A stretch of 64,000 nt of DNA, taken from NCBI GenBank assembly GCA_031835245.1, contig JAVKOQ010000267.1, positions 1 to 64,000 on the forward strand, given 5' to 3'. The stretch is from Balamuthia mandrillaris. Taxonomy: Eukaryota; Discosea; Longamoebia; Balamuthiidae. A program made the translations under genes and the position numbers. Below the pieces are notes generated by a model. That model was given only the letters and a program-made list of their open reading frames with translations, was not told the origin of the DNA and did not search any database. Numbering within the stretch: the stretch's first letter is position 1; each line of letters begins with the position of its first letter. Below, piece by piece: positions 14,186-24,122 of the stretch.

Positions 14186-14414
14186 AATGCAACCCTGTGC
14201 ACTCAGTGGTTTTTGTTAGTAAAATGAAGTTGTCAAATATCCTGGACAAATTTTTATATGACAGTTTTACAGCTTTTCCAAAAGAAAACCAAAATAACAC
14301 ATGTTCACTTTTTTTTGTGTTGTTGTTGTATGTTATTGTCATTGTCATTGTTATTGCTGTTGTTATTGCACTTGTCGTTGCCATTGCCATTGACATTGTT
14401 ACTGCACTTGTCAT
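14186..14414 (+). repeat. Dispersed repeat: conserved head plus TTGYCM satellite
   Basis: The head at 14197-14282 matches 22979-23063 closely (GTGCACTCA..., AATGAAGTTGTCAAA, ATATGACAGTTTTACAGC). A hexamer satellite (TTGTCA, TTGCCA, TTGTTA) follows at 14326-14414. It is cut by the hAT element at 14415 and continues at 16397. Confidence 0.75.
14407..14414 (+). repeat. Left 8-bp target site duplication of hAT
   Basis: CTTGTCAT, identical to 16397-16404 on the other side of the element. Confidence 0.9.
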
Positions 14415-16396
14415 CAAGGGTGGAAATCGAGCACTTGAGCACTCGGTCAACAAAAACCTGAGAGTAGTCAGTGCTCACGTGAGTTCCTGCCACATCAGCG
14501 AATGCTTGATTTTTCAAGCACTTTAATTGGTTTAGAGTGGTAATCTACCTGAGAATTATTGCTAAGTTACCTAAAAAGGCCAACAATTAATTTCTTGTTG
14601 CATGAGTTTTGGGACAAGAGAAAAAAGCTTCAGCAAGAGAAGTTGGGTGAAGAGAATGAAAGCACTACAGCAGGAGAAGGAAAAAGAAAAAGAGGTTGAA
14701 CCAAAGAAAAAGTGACATCTATCACATGTCTTCCAACACTTCATAGATGCCTCCCCTTCCAAAGAAGGAAAGCTGATGGTTCGATGCAACTACTGCAAAA
14801 GAAAGATGTGTTACAGCGACAGGCCAACAACGAACCTGTTGAACCACCTTTGTTCACAGCATCCTGAAACTACTTCTAAGAAAGTCTCCGAGCTAATGGA
14901 TGTGATTTGCGAATTTTGGGTGATGAACTCTCTTCCATTTCGTTTGGTGGAAGCTGCACTGTTTCAGAAGATTCTTTCGTTTTGTGATGACAAGTTAATG
15001 CTTGTCATATGCTACAGATTGAAAAAGAAATTTAAAGAATGGTTTGGAATTTTTTTGTTTCCTTCCTTTTTGTCGTTTGATATGTTCTTCTTTTCTCTTG
15101 TTTCTGTTTTTCTCTTTTTTTTTTGCTTTTTTCTAATGCTCATATGTTAAGCATGCGTTCACACTTTTGAGCCTTCAAAATGAGCTACAGCAAGAAGACC
15201 AGGTATCACAGGCACTGTCATATGACTTCTGGACTGCACCAAACAAGGACTCATACCTTGCTATAATCCTTCATTACATTTCCCTTTCCACTTTTCAACC
15301 AAAGACAGTTGTCTTAAGCACTGCTGTCTTTTAAGAAGCAGAGCACACTGCAAATAACATACAAAAAGTTCAAATCCATATTTCCTGTGACTGGCAGCTT
15401 TCTTTTGAGGACACTTTTGTTGTTGCAGATGGAGCAAGCAATGTTTCTACAGCAGCAAGGCGTCTTTCAATGGAACATATACACTGCACAACTCACAAAC
15501 TCCACCTCATTGTCACCTATTCCATTCCTTGCATCCAGTCTCTTTATGACAAGTGCAAAGCCCTTTTCACCTTCTTCAACCAATGCTCAAAAGCAAGCTT
15601 AAACCTTCGTGACCATCTAAAGAAAGAAAAGAAGAAGTTCCACACTCTTGTTCAAGAAAACACAACGTGATGGAATAGCTCCTTTGAAATGTTTTGTCAC
15701 CTTCTCAAAGTGTGAGATATTCAAGTCTTACGCAAGTATGGACAGGAAGATTTGCTCCTGGAAAGCCCTGAATGGGAGTTGTTAGAGCAAGTGAAGATGC
15801 TGTTAGAACCGTTGGCCACCTTAACAACGGACATTCAATCCCCTAATTCCTCCATTTCTATCATTCTACCTGCATTACTATCATACTACTACAACTATCT
15901 TCACTCATCATCCTTCCCTTCTCAATCAATTCTCAGCAACCTTGTGTCATGTCTATAAACACATGTTTCTGAGTCAATCTCCTACTACTTTGAAACATCC
16001 GCTGCTATGGCAACAGCACTTGACCCACGTTTTCATCAACTCAAATTTTGGCCTGCTTCAATTGCAATACACGTTCAACAAAAGATCTTTCAGTGCAGCC
16101 TTACATCCACTTCAACTTCAACACCAACCATCCCATCCTCAAAAAAGACCAAAAAGAGTTTGGTTGACATGTTGTTTCAAACAGATACACAATTAACAAC
16201 AACTAACCAAGCAGCTCACAACTACAACGTGAATTGGAAGCATTTCTCTCTGGCCAAGTCCTTAGTCCCTTTGAAGATGCTTATCATTGGTGGCTATCAC
16301 ATTCACAGACCTATCTTTTACTCTCCCGAGTGGCAGACAAGTGGCTTTTACTCATGAATGAGTAGTCAAGTAGTGACTGCTCGATTTCCACCCTTG
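14415..16396 (+). mobile_element. hAT-superfamily DNA transposon, decayed
   Basis: A 1.98-kb element with 19-bp perfect terminal inverted repeats (caagggtggaaatcgagca at 14415; its complement at 16378-16396) and an exact 8-bp target duplication. The transposase runs on plus from about 14720. It shows a BED zinc finger (CNYCKRKM...LLNHLCSQH), YDFWTAPNKDSYLAIILHYI, ADGASN...CTTHKLHLIV, WNSSFEMFCHLL, ALDPRFHQLKFWP and a C-terminal dimerisation region FEDAYHWWLSHSQTYLLLS. Several stops and frame changes interrupt it, for example a TGA where TRWNS is expected near 15668, so it is not autonomous. The intact ends suggest moderate age. Confidence 0.9.
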
Positions 16397-16725
16397 CTTG
16401 TCATTGCCATTGTGATTGCCCTTGCCATTGCCATTGTTGTTGTCATTGTTGTTGCATTTGTTGTCATTGTTACTCTTGTCATTGTTCTTGCCCTTGCCTT
16501 GTCATTGGCATTGTTGTTGCCCTTGCCATCACCCTTGCCATTGGCATTGCTGTAGCCATTATCACTGTAGTTGCTTTTGCTGTTGCCCTTGCCCTTGTCA
16601 TTGTCATTATTGTTGCCATTGCTGTTGTTATTGCCATTGCCATTGCCCTTGCCCTTGCCCTTGCCATTGTCATTGCCCTTGTCCTTGCCATCAGCGTTGC
16701 CATTGTCCTTGTTGTTGTCCTTGTG
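16397..16725 (+). repeat. TTGYCM satellite, right part, starting with the hAT target duplication
   Basis: CTTGTCAT at 16397-16404 is the right target duplication. About 320 bp of TTGCCA, TTGTCA, TTGCCC and TTGTTG units follow. The block continues the satellite interrupted at 14414. Confidence 0.85.
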
Positions 16726-17890
16726 ATAAATAAGAAAAACAATTCTCAATAAGAAGTGCACTAAACAGACATTTAGATAAAAAAGGCAAGGGCACCCTTT
16801 GGAAAGAAAATGGAGGTTCCTGTTAGCATCAAGTGCCACAATACTGGCACTTCTTTCTCCAATCTTCAAAGCCATAGACTTGCAGCTGATGTTGCATGTT
16901 GATGTCTCTAATATAACTGGCCAAAATGAAGCAGTGTATTACTGATTGAGGGAATGTTTGGCTCAGTACCTCAAACATCACTTGAGTGAGTTAGTCTGTT
17001 CAAGGACAGTAAAAGCCACTTAGAAGTCTTTCTATCCATTCTCTATGGTCTCGGGATAAAGAACCATGGTCACCTTGACCAAGGAGATAAAGGTGTAGCA
17101 ATTCACCTTGACTTTGTTTCAAAAAGGTTTTATGTTCTTTGCAAAAGGTTTTTGTCCTTCAATATAATTATTTTCAGACTGTTGAACCCTGGGATTTGGC
17201 TTTTGGCAAATGCCAACACGGTTTGTATCTCTCAATCTACCAGAACTTCAAATGAGCAAGGAAGGGCAAAATGAAGTGAAGTAGTTCAGAGGGGCTGCCA
17301 TCTTTCTTTTTTCTCAACACACTTTGTTCATGTTTTGTTGGAAGAAGTTGGAAAAGTGCAAAGGCAAAACAGTGGCTCCTGCTTTACTTTCCATCTTCCA
17401 TTGCTATGGTAAGAACTGTTTGAGGTCTGCTGGTTTAGCTGAGAAAAGGAGGAAAGGTAGACCTAAGCATATTATAAGATAATTGTAGCTGGTGACAAGC
17501 ACTCTATACAATGACAATGACAATCCCAAGATGGCAAGGATGTTATTCACCAAAAAAAAGGTATTGTTCAAGTAAAGGCACTCAGCACTGCTCAATCTAG
17601 TTTGCTCTTTCTTTTTTACTATCTTTCTTTTGTTGTGTTTTTCTTTTCTCTTTTTCTATTTCTCTATTCCCTGCTCTATGGATAGCCTGAGAGTTAATAT
17701 CAACATAAACAGTAAGTTAGAAGCATCCTTTTTGGGATTGACTAGGGTGGTACTAATCCATGGACAATCATCTGGAGCTGAGATAATGATCCATTCATGA
17801 CCCAGGATTCGATTGATGTATCTATTGGTGTTGGAATATGAGTTGATGATCATTAGTATTGTTATACCACTCTCCTTTAATACCTTTTAC
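16726..17890. repeat. Block of dispersed repeats shared with 27.6-28.3 kb
   Basis: Three pieces recur. 16857-16950 matches 28189-28268 in the same orientation. 17156-17218 matches 28112-28180 in the opposite orientation. About 17407-17460 matches 27640-27690 in the same orientation (CTGGTT.AGCTGAG..AAGGAGG.AAGGTAG). At 17863 a short TGTTATACCACTCTCC motif also occurs at 26743. No gene is seen. The family is unknown. Confidence 0.6.
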
Positions 17891-17892
17891 TA

Positions 17893-19849
17893 TGGGGGAA
17901 AAAAATGCGGAAAAATAAGACTCTGCCACGCAAGAGCACTGAACTGATTGACAGTCAGGAGAGGGAACAGGTCCTACGTCGATGGGTGGATCTGGCCATG
18001 AAGGAACGTCTTAGACTGGGGACCCTAAACGGTAATCGTTTGTGGAAGCCCGCTTTGCAAGCTGTGCAAAAAGAGGCAAAGATCCCCGAGTGTTTTGTCA
18101 AAGGGGACAAGCTAAATCAGTTGTTGGAGGAAGTGTTCAAGTTGGCGGTGGAAAAGTATGGGCACCTGAACACTACCACAGTCAAGATTCCTTCTCCCAG
18201 GGTTAACCAAAAGGAGGAGGACGACAGAGGGGCAGAGGATCAGTGTAACTCGGTAGTGGATTTGCCCTGCCGAGAGGAAGGGACCAGTGTTGTGCCCAAG
18301 GGGAAGATTGATTCGGACTCAGTCAGTGCAGACGGCGTTAAGGAGCGAACCAACAGTCAAGTGGTGCTGCTGTTTGATTGTATTAGCCGTGTTTCTCGCG
18401 AGTGTGGTAAGCTCTCCAAGGCAGGCGTACTCTCACTTGCAGTGATTGTATGATTCAGGGACCTGATTGAATCCCTCAACAAGGAGATCAATAATCTTAT
18501 GGTGGAAAAAGGAAGTGCAAATAGTACCAAAGGCGGCCTTACTCTGGATTCCCAACAGTCTTACATGAAGGTGGTCGGATCAGCTCCGCGGTGTGATATG
18601 ATTACTGCGGAAAGGAATTTCCCTCCAACGGCAACTACAGTTAGTGCACCAAGCTTGGAATACTGGAAGGAAGAAATGGCAAAGGAACAAGGGATATGTT
18701 GGCAGGATAACTCCAACATATACAGGAGGACGTGGACCAAAGATACAGTAACCGACCTGAACTATTGGTCTACAGTAAAACCAAAGTATGGCTTTGCCAG
18801 TCCCTACTCCAAGGTAGGGGCTGTGGAGGGCAGATCGATTGTGGTGAGCGGTAAGGACCTTAAGAAGGAAAAAGTATGCGAGAGGATCTTCGAGCTGGGG
18901 CTCAAGCACGTTGGAGTGTGGAAAGTAGGAGAGAAGAATGGCACGCAGCATTGGGGAGTTACTTTGGAGACGGCCCAGGCTGCCGAAGACATTATTGCGG
19001 AAAGAGCCAGGCTGTATGCTTTTACCCGCTGGTGGGTGGGCAAAGCTCGAATTGAAGAAGCCAAGAATGAAAGTAAACCGCTGTGGAAGCCTAAAGAGCA
19101 AAGAAAGATGGAGAAGAGGAAGGAAAAGGAGGAGAATGTTGGAACAGTGGCCTTGGACAGCTCATTGGAACTCTCAGGCATCGCGCTGGCTGAGGAGGAG
19201 TATCACGGTGCTGCCAACTGGTCTGACATTGTGGAGGAGGAAGGAGAGGGGACCCAATGACTTCAGTAGTGTTTGTCAACTCTAGGGGCTGGGGACAAGA
19301 GGAATTGGTCAGCTGTTGGGCTGACAGTAAGCAATTTGACATTATTGGAGTGTGCGAACATAGGAGGATGGTTGCCCCTCGATTGGAGGGGTATCGGTGG
19401 ATGGGTGGAGAGGCTGCTCCAGGGAGGAGTGGCTATGGAAGGGGTGGCGCAGGTTTCTTTGTTCGAGAGGGCTTCAAGGGGAACATCAGAGAAAGGAAAG
19501 AGTGGTGAACACCCAACTCCACTTGGGTGGAACTGGCGGGACAGAGTTGCATCTTTATAATCGGTATAGTGTATCTCCCTCCAGGAGGTACCGTGGACAA
19601 CTTTAAGGTCACCTTGGCTGCAATTGAGAAAAGAATCCTGGACATGGTCAAGGAAGGAAGACCCCTGATTATTGGAGGTGATTGGAATGCCAGGGTTGGA
19701 AAGGGAAGGAATGGTAGAGGTGAATCTACTTACAACGCGAGAGGAAAGGTGTTGGTGGAGGCTTTCAAAAGGCTGGCCCTCTCATTGCCTCAGCTCGAAG
19801 AGGAAGCGCCAGTATTTACTGCGGTCCCTTATGTATTCGACTTAACATA
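17893..19849 (+). mobile_element. LINE 5' half: ORF1 and endonuclease part of ORF2
   Basis: A non-LTR retrotransposon piece. ORF1 begins at ATG 17905, changes frame near 18450 and ends with TGA at 19258-19260. It has no zinc knuckle I can see; it is basic and Trp-rich (YWSTVKPKYGF, FTRWWVGKARIEE). ORF2 begins at ATG 19257, overlapping the ORF1 stop as ATGA. ORF2 encodes an apurinic-type endonuclease (QFDIIGVCEHR, GIVYLPPGG, LIIGGDWNARVG) with one in-frame TGA near 19507. It ends abruptly near 19849 before the reverse transcriptase, so the 3' half is missing here. It may be the same family as the 3' fragments nearby, but no overlap proves this. Confidence 0.8.
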
Positions 19850-20240
19850 ACGTATCCAACTTCTCTGCCAAATAGCTACCGATTCTTCTTCTGGCCCTAC
19901 TTATGCACCATCTCGTTGGCGTCCGATTTCAGGAGCAGCTGCTACCATTTCAACAAACGATGGTCCCTTCGCGGTCTCGCTCTGTTCCTTCCGCCTCTCC
20001 CCCCATGGCCTCTTCTTCATCGGTACCCATTCCTCCTCTTCCGCGCAAACTTCCCAAGTTTGATCCTACGAAGCATCACCCTGTCATGTTCCTTGAGCGA
20101 TTTGAGAACACATTAGACGTGCACTGGTACCCGGTTGACCTTTGGTACCTCGTCCTTATCAGCCAGAATACGGACAACGATGCTTTTGATTGGGCTGAAT
20201 GTTCTTTTACCCTTGGGGTGGGTGACTTAAAGGAGTGATG
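19850..20240 (+). mobile_element. Ty3/Gypsy-like LTR retrotransposon fossil, gag-like part
   Basis: The translated sequence (KLPKFDPTKHHPVMFLERFE, then DAFDWAE) resembles a retrotransposon gag core. It is a broken fragment with no flanking LTR that I can define. It abuts the truncated LINE. Age cannot be judged beyond being old. Confidence 0.5.
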
Positions 20241-20280
20241 ACACCAAACCAACGTGTTGTTTAATAGCAGCTAACCTTCA

Positions 20281-20365
20281 ATTGCTTTGATGATCCATGA
20301 AAATTCATTGTAGTTATGCAGTACTCAAACCATGAGTTGGAATCCAACTTCATATCCAGTCAAAC
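20281..20365 (-). repeat. Dispersed repeat, inverted partner of 26495-26575
   Basis: On the minus strand it reads GTTGGATTCCAACT..., CTGCATAAC.ACAATGAATTTTCATGGAT, matching the plus strand at 26495-26575. The two copies are 6 kb apart and inverted. It may be part of an old LTR element; the family is unknown. Confidence 0.6.
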
Positions 20366-20566
20366 CTGCAAGGAGCCATTCTCTTGTGACTGTATAGTCT
20401 CATCTTTTCCATTTCAACAGTAACCTTCTTGTTCTTTGGACAGGTAACAGTGTTAACTGCACTGAGGGCAAATAGTTCATTGCTGAGACTGTTTTGTAAC
20501 TTAGTAACAAAGTCTGTTATACTCTTCACTGTTTTTGGTTGTGTTTCATGGAATGTCAAAGTCATA

Positions 20567-22165
20567 AATATAGTAGTACTAAGATGTTTATTTGCTCTGA
20601 AAGCAACACCAAACCATGCATAGTAGTAATAAGAAGTTTATTTGCTCTGAGAGCAACACCAATCTATACATAAAAAGTAAGCATTGTACATACATAGTGT
20701 ACTCTTACTTCTCTTACTTCCTCATCCTCAATGCCTTCCCAATTGTTACTCAAATTCACAAGTGAAAGGTGTTGAATGAGATTTCAGACCAACTTTGTAT
20801 CATCTAGCTTTCCTTTTCCTTTCTTCTCTTTTCCTTGCTATTACATTACTTCCAAAGATTGATAGAATGCAGAAGAACTTCCATGCTTCCAACTTGCTCT
20901 TGCTGCCCATAATCTCCAGACTCGTTTACAACTTTGCTTACATTGTTCCATCTCTTGAGCTCTGTTGCATTTCTTTCCACTTGACAGGAGCTTTGTTGTA
21001 CAGTCTTCAATAATCAGCTTTCTGACTTGTTCTTCACTTCCATTGTCCACACTCCAGATTCTAAAGCGATCTTCCCAAAGGTTAGGACACCTTAACAGGA
21101 AGTGTTCTGCTGTTTCTTCCTCAGCATCACATGCAGGGCACTTGCTATCCTCCTCAGACTGCTGAATGGCTCCCCACTTTTTTCCAATAGGCAGTCCACC
21201 ACAACGAATAGCATTCATCAAACGTTCTTTCCTTGGGTTGGTAATCACTAAGCTCCGTTGTTGTCCAACCAAACATCTTCCATTTGTCAAGAAGTTATGC
21301 CATAGCCATGCTCTTGTTCCTCTTTCTCCTTCAGCTGCATACTCCATCTTGGCTACTCGAGTTAAGGCCCTCATCCTCTTGGCTTTCTTTTCAACAACAG
21401 TCATCTTGTCACCTGCCTCACCTTCATTCTTCTCACCTTCCTCTTCTCTTGCTTGGCTTACCTCTTCAAGTAGCTCAAAGTGGCCATCTTGCCTCTCAGC
21501 ATGATGAATTACTGCTTGTCTTTCCAACTCACAGTAGGCCTTGATGGTCAACCAGTGCAATTATGCTCTACAAACCCCCACCACAGTCCTTCGATGAACT
21601 TGCAATACACTTCTTGCTGTCTCATTCCACACTGCTTCGATCTTCTTCCACCATGATTTGGAAAGCTCTGTCCCAAACCATGCATAAAAGTATGCATTGT
21701 ATGTACTTATTAACTGTGTCAAAATGAGCCAGCACCCTTTGAATTTGAGGACCAGTAAGGAGGTTAACAAGTGTTGGAGGCCTTGACCAATGACCCCCTG
21801 TTAACTAAGGCTACTTAGCCTTCTTCACATGCCTCATAGCTTCTTATTAAGTCTGTACTCCTGATAGTGTGCCTTCTTTCTTTGCACTAGTACCTTGTTA
21901 AACATGGAACAAAACCAAGTTATATTCACTTTTTGTCAAAGATAAGATTGGACAGGCTGGGATTTGAACTTATATCCTCCCAGTTTGCCAACCAGTGCTC
22001 AGACTGGTTGCACTTTGTGCTCAAAGTGACTGTATTATATTGGTGATTACCAATAACCTTTGATCTCTTCACATTGAACTGAGGCCCTAGGGCATTCATT
22101 ACCTTCACTGCCATATTTAACCTCCTTTGAAGCTCAGTTAGGTCACTGGCCACCATTGCCAAACA
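20567..22165 (-). mobile_element. Older, divergent LINE copy interrupted by a younger one
   Basis: The 3' end lies at 20567-20622 and the sequence resumes at 21673 after the nested copy. The join reads GCTCTGAAAGCAACACCAAACCATGCATAAAAGT..., a variant of the family's 3' end. Further along, 21770-22165 matches the reverse transcriptase region (minus-strand VMNALGPQFNVKRSK and DLTELQRRLN) with many changes. It is strongly decayed. Confidence 0.65.
20623..21672 (-). mobile_element. Younger LINE copy, 5'-truncated
   Basis: Flanked by a 14-bp duplication CCAAACCATGCATA (20609-20622 and 21673-21686). It encodes the ORF2 C-terminus, open from about 21560 to its stop at 20841. The protein has a cysteine-histidine motif, CPACDAEEETAEHFLLRC, typical of LINE ORF2 tails. 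The 3' end is AATAAACTTCTTATTACTACTA, a trinucleotide tail rather than poly(A). The frame is intact over 239 residues, which argues for recent insertion. Confidence 0.85.
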
Positions 22166-22978
22166 TCAGTAAACAAGAGGCAAACATTCCTTGTTCTTTT
22201 CCCTTCTTCCTTTTCCTATGTTGCTCATAGCTTTCTTGTCATCACATCAATGTCCTTGCCAATATATCATAGTCCAATGTTATGTCACAACTCATGCCAA
22301 TTCCTCTCTCTCATACAATGCTCACAAAGGAGATAAGATTGAGATAGTTCTTGGTTTGCTCTTATGAAAAAGACCTGCTTCATGTGTACAGTTTCTCTTT
22401 CTAATTCTGTTATTTTCTTCTCTTTTTCTGTTTCACCTGTTATTGAGTAACACAATACTTAGAGATTCTAATAATTGGCAGGCTGCTGTAATCCTATCAA
22501 TTAAACAGAGATCAGGCCGCATGACAATCATATGCTTTGTTATCCAACAGAGCCATTGTTGGCAATTACCATCTTCATTTTTCTCTTCTTTCTTTTTCTC
22601 TTTTTTATTTAACTATCAGGTATTTACTATTCTAAATCTTATTCCATCATATCTGTGTCATTTGTCTATTTGGTTGACACATAAAATTTTTTTTGGTTTG
22701 TACTATGTTTTGTGCTTTACAGTGCAGCTCCTTTCCTCTTGCTGTAATATTTTATTTTTGGTTGCCTGGCAGTGCAGCTCCTTCCTTCCACTTTTAATAG
22801 AAAATATTATTATCTTCCCTTTCCCTAATTTAATTTTCTTCATCTTCTTTTCTTCATCTTTTTCCTTTTATTCATTTATTCTTTGGGCCTTGTTGCTATG
22901 GCCCAGCTTTTCCCCTTGCTTACTTCATCATACATTTGCATTTTCCTATCTTTTGTTATCACAATCACACTGATCCCT
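22166..22978. other. AT-rich spacer
   Basis: I recognise no gene or element. The T-rich plus strand gives a hydrophobic open frame at 22443-22973 (poly F/L/S), which looks like a composition artefact. Confidence 0.45.
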
Positions 22979-23490
22979 GTGCACTCAACAGTTTTTGTTG
23001 GTCAAATGAAGTTGTCAAAAATCCTGGACAAATTATTATATGACAGTTTTACAGCTTTTCCAAAGTGGTTTTTGTCAGATTTTCTGTCACAACAGAAAAA
23101 CCGCCCATATAAATTTAGCTGGCAGAAAAACCACCGATTTCCATCATATAAATCTACTAAGACTGTAAGTAAACTGGCAAAACCAAAATAACAAATCATT
23201 TTCACTTATTATTGTATTGTATGTTGTTGTCATTGTGATTGCTGTTATCACTGCAGCTGTGGTTGCACTTATCATTGCCATTGCCATTGCTATTGTCACT
23301 GCACATATCATTGCCATTGTCATTGTCATTGCCCTTGCCCTTGCCCTTGCCCTTGCCCTTGCCCTTGCCCTTGCCCTTGCTGTGGTTGCCCTTGCCGTAG
23401 TTGCACTTATCATTGCTGTTGTCATTGTCATTGCCCTTGCCCTTGCCCTTGTCATTGCTATTGCCGTTGCCACTGCCCTTGCCGTTCAAC
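22979..23490 (+). repeat. Second copy of head plus TTGYCM satellite, with a fold-back insert
   Basis: The head at 22979-23063 matches 14197-14282. Between 23066 and 23140 GTGGTTTTTGTCAG and CTGGCAGAAAAACCAC can pair as an imperfect hairpin. The satellite fills 23217-23490 with TTGCCC-rich units. Confidence 0.75.
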
Positions 23491-23576
23491 AACAAAACAA
23501 ACAAATGGGTTAAGAGAATGTACACCATTGAAAATATGTTATGTTACAACAAAGAATGGATGAGATTTTTGGCGAA

Positions 23577-24019
23577 TTCAAGCAGAAGTTTTCTTGGTGT
23601 CATATTAGACATTCACTTATGCAAGGTTTTTGGGGGTCTCTGCAAGTATTGACTTTACATGAAGGTCAACAAATGCACCTTCATCAAGAAGACAATGGAG
23701 TACCTTAAACACATGGAGTTTGGTGATGGAATTAGCCCAGTACAAAGCAAGGTCAAAGGCAATGCAAGATTGCCCACACTCTACCACTAGGAAGCAACTA
23801 CAAAGCTTCCTTGGACTTGCAAACTATTATCACAAGTTTATTCATAATCTCACCAAGATGGTAAAGCAACTCACCAACCTCATGAGCCCCAAAACGAAGT
23901 TCATGTGGAGCGATGAGCAGGATAAGGCTTTCCAAGGAATGAAGGAGGCTCTGATTATTTCTTCTATCTTTGCCTATCCTGATGCTGAAAAGGACTTTCA
24001 GATGAGAATGCATCACTGA
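23577..24019 (+). mobile_element. Ty3/Gypsy LTR retrotransposon fossil, pol part
   Basis: The sequence spans the end of a reverse transcriptase and the start of RNase H (KVNKCTFIKKTMEYL, QSFLGLANYYHKFIHN, FMWSDEQDKAF). The motif order is that of Ty3/Gypsy pol. It is a broken fragment without LTRs that I can assign. It is old by its isolation. Confidence 0.75.
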
Positions 24020-24122
24020 CCACTTAGCACTGCGATGGGTGTTCTCAGAGGGGAAGGCTGCCAGTCAGACAATGAAAATAACCATGGGATATAGTCACCA
24101 GATAATGGTTCCCTGCAGGTGT

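Noticed and set aside
16366-16875. Asn-Gly-Lys or Met-Ala-Thr repeat frames
   Set aside because: Translation of the TTGYCM satellite. Codon pattern follows the repeat, with no domain.
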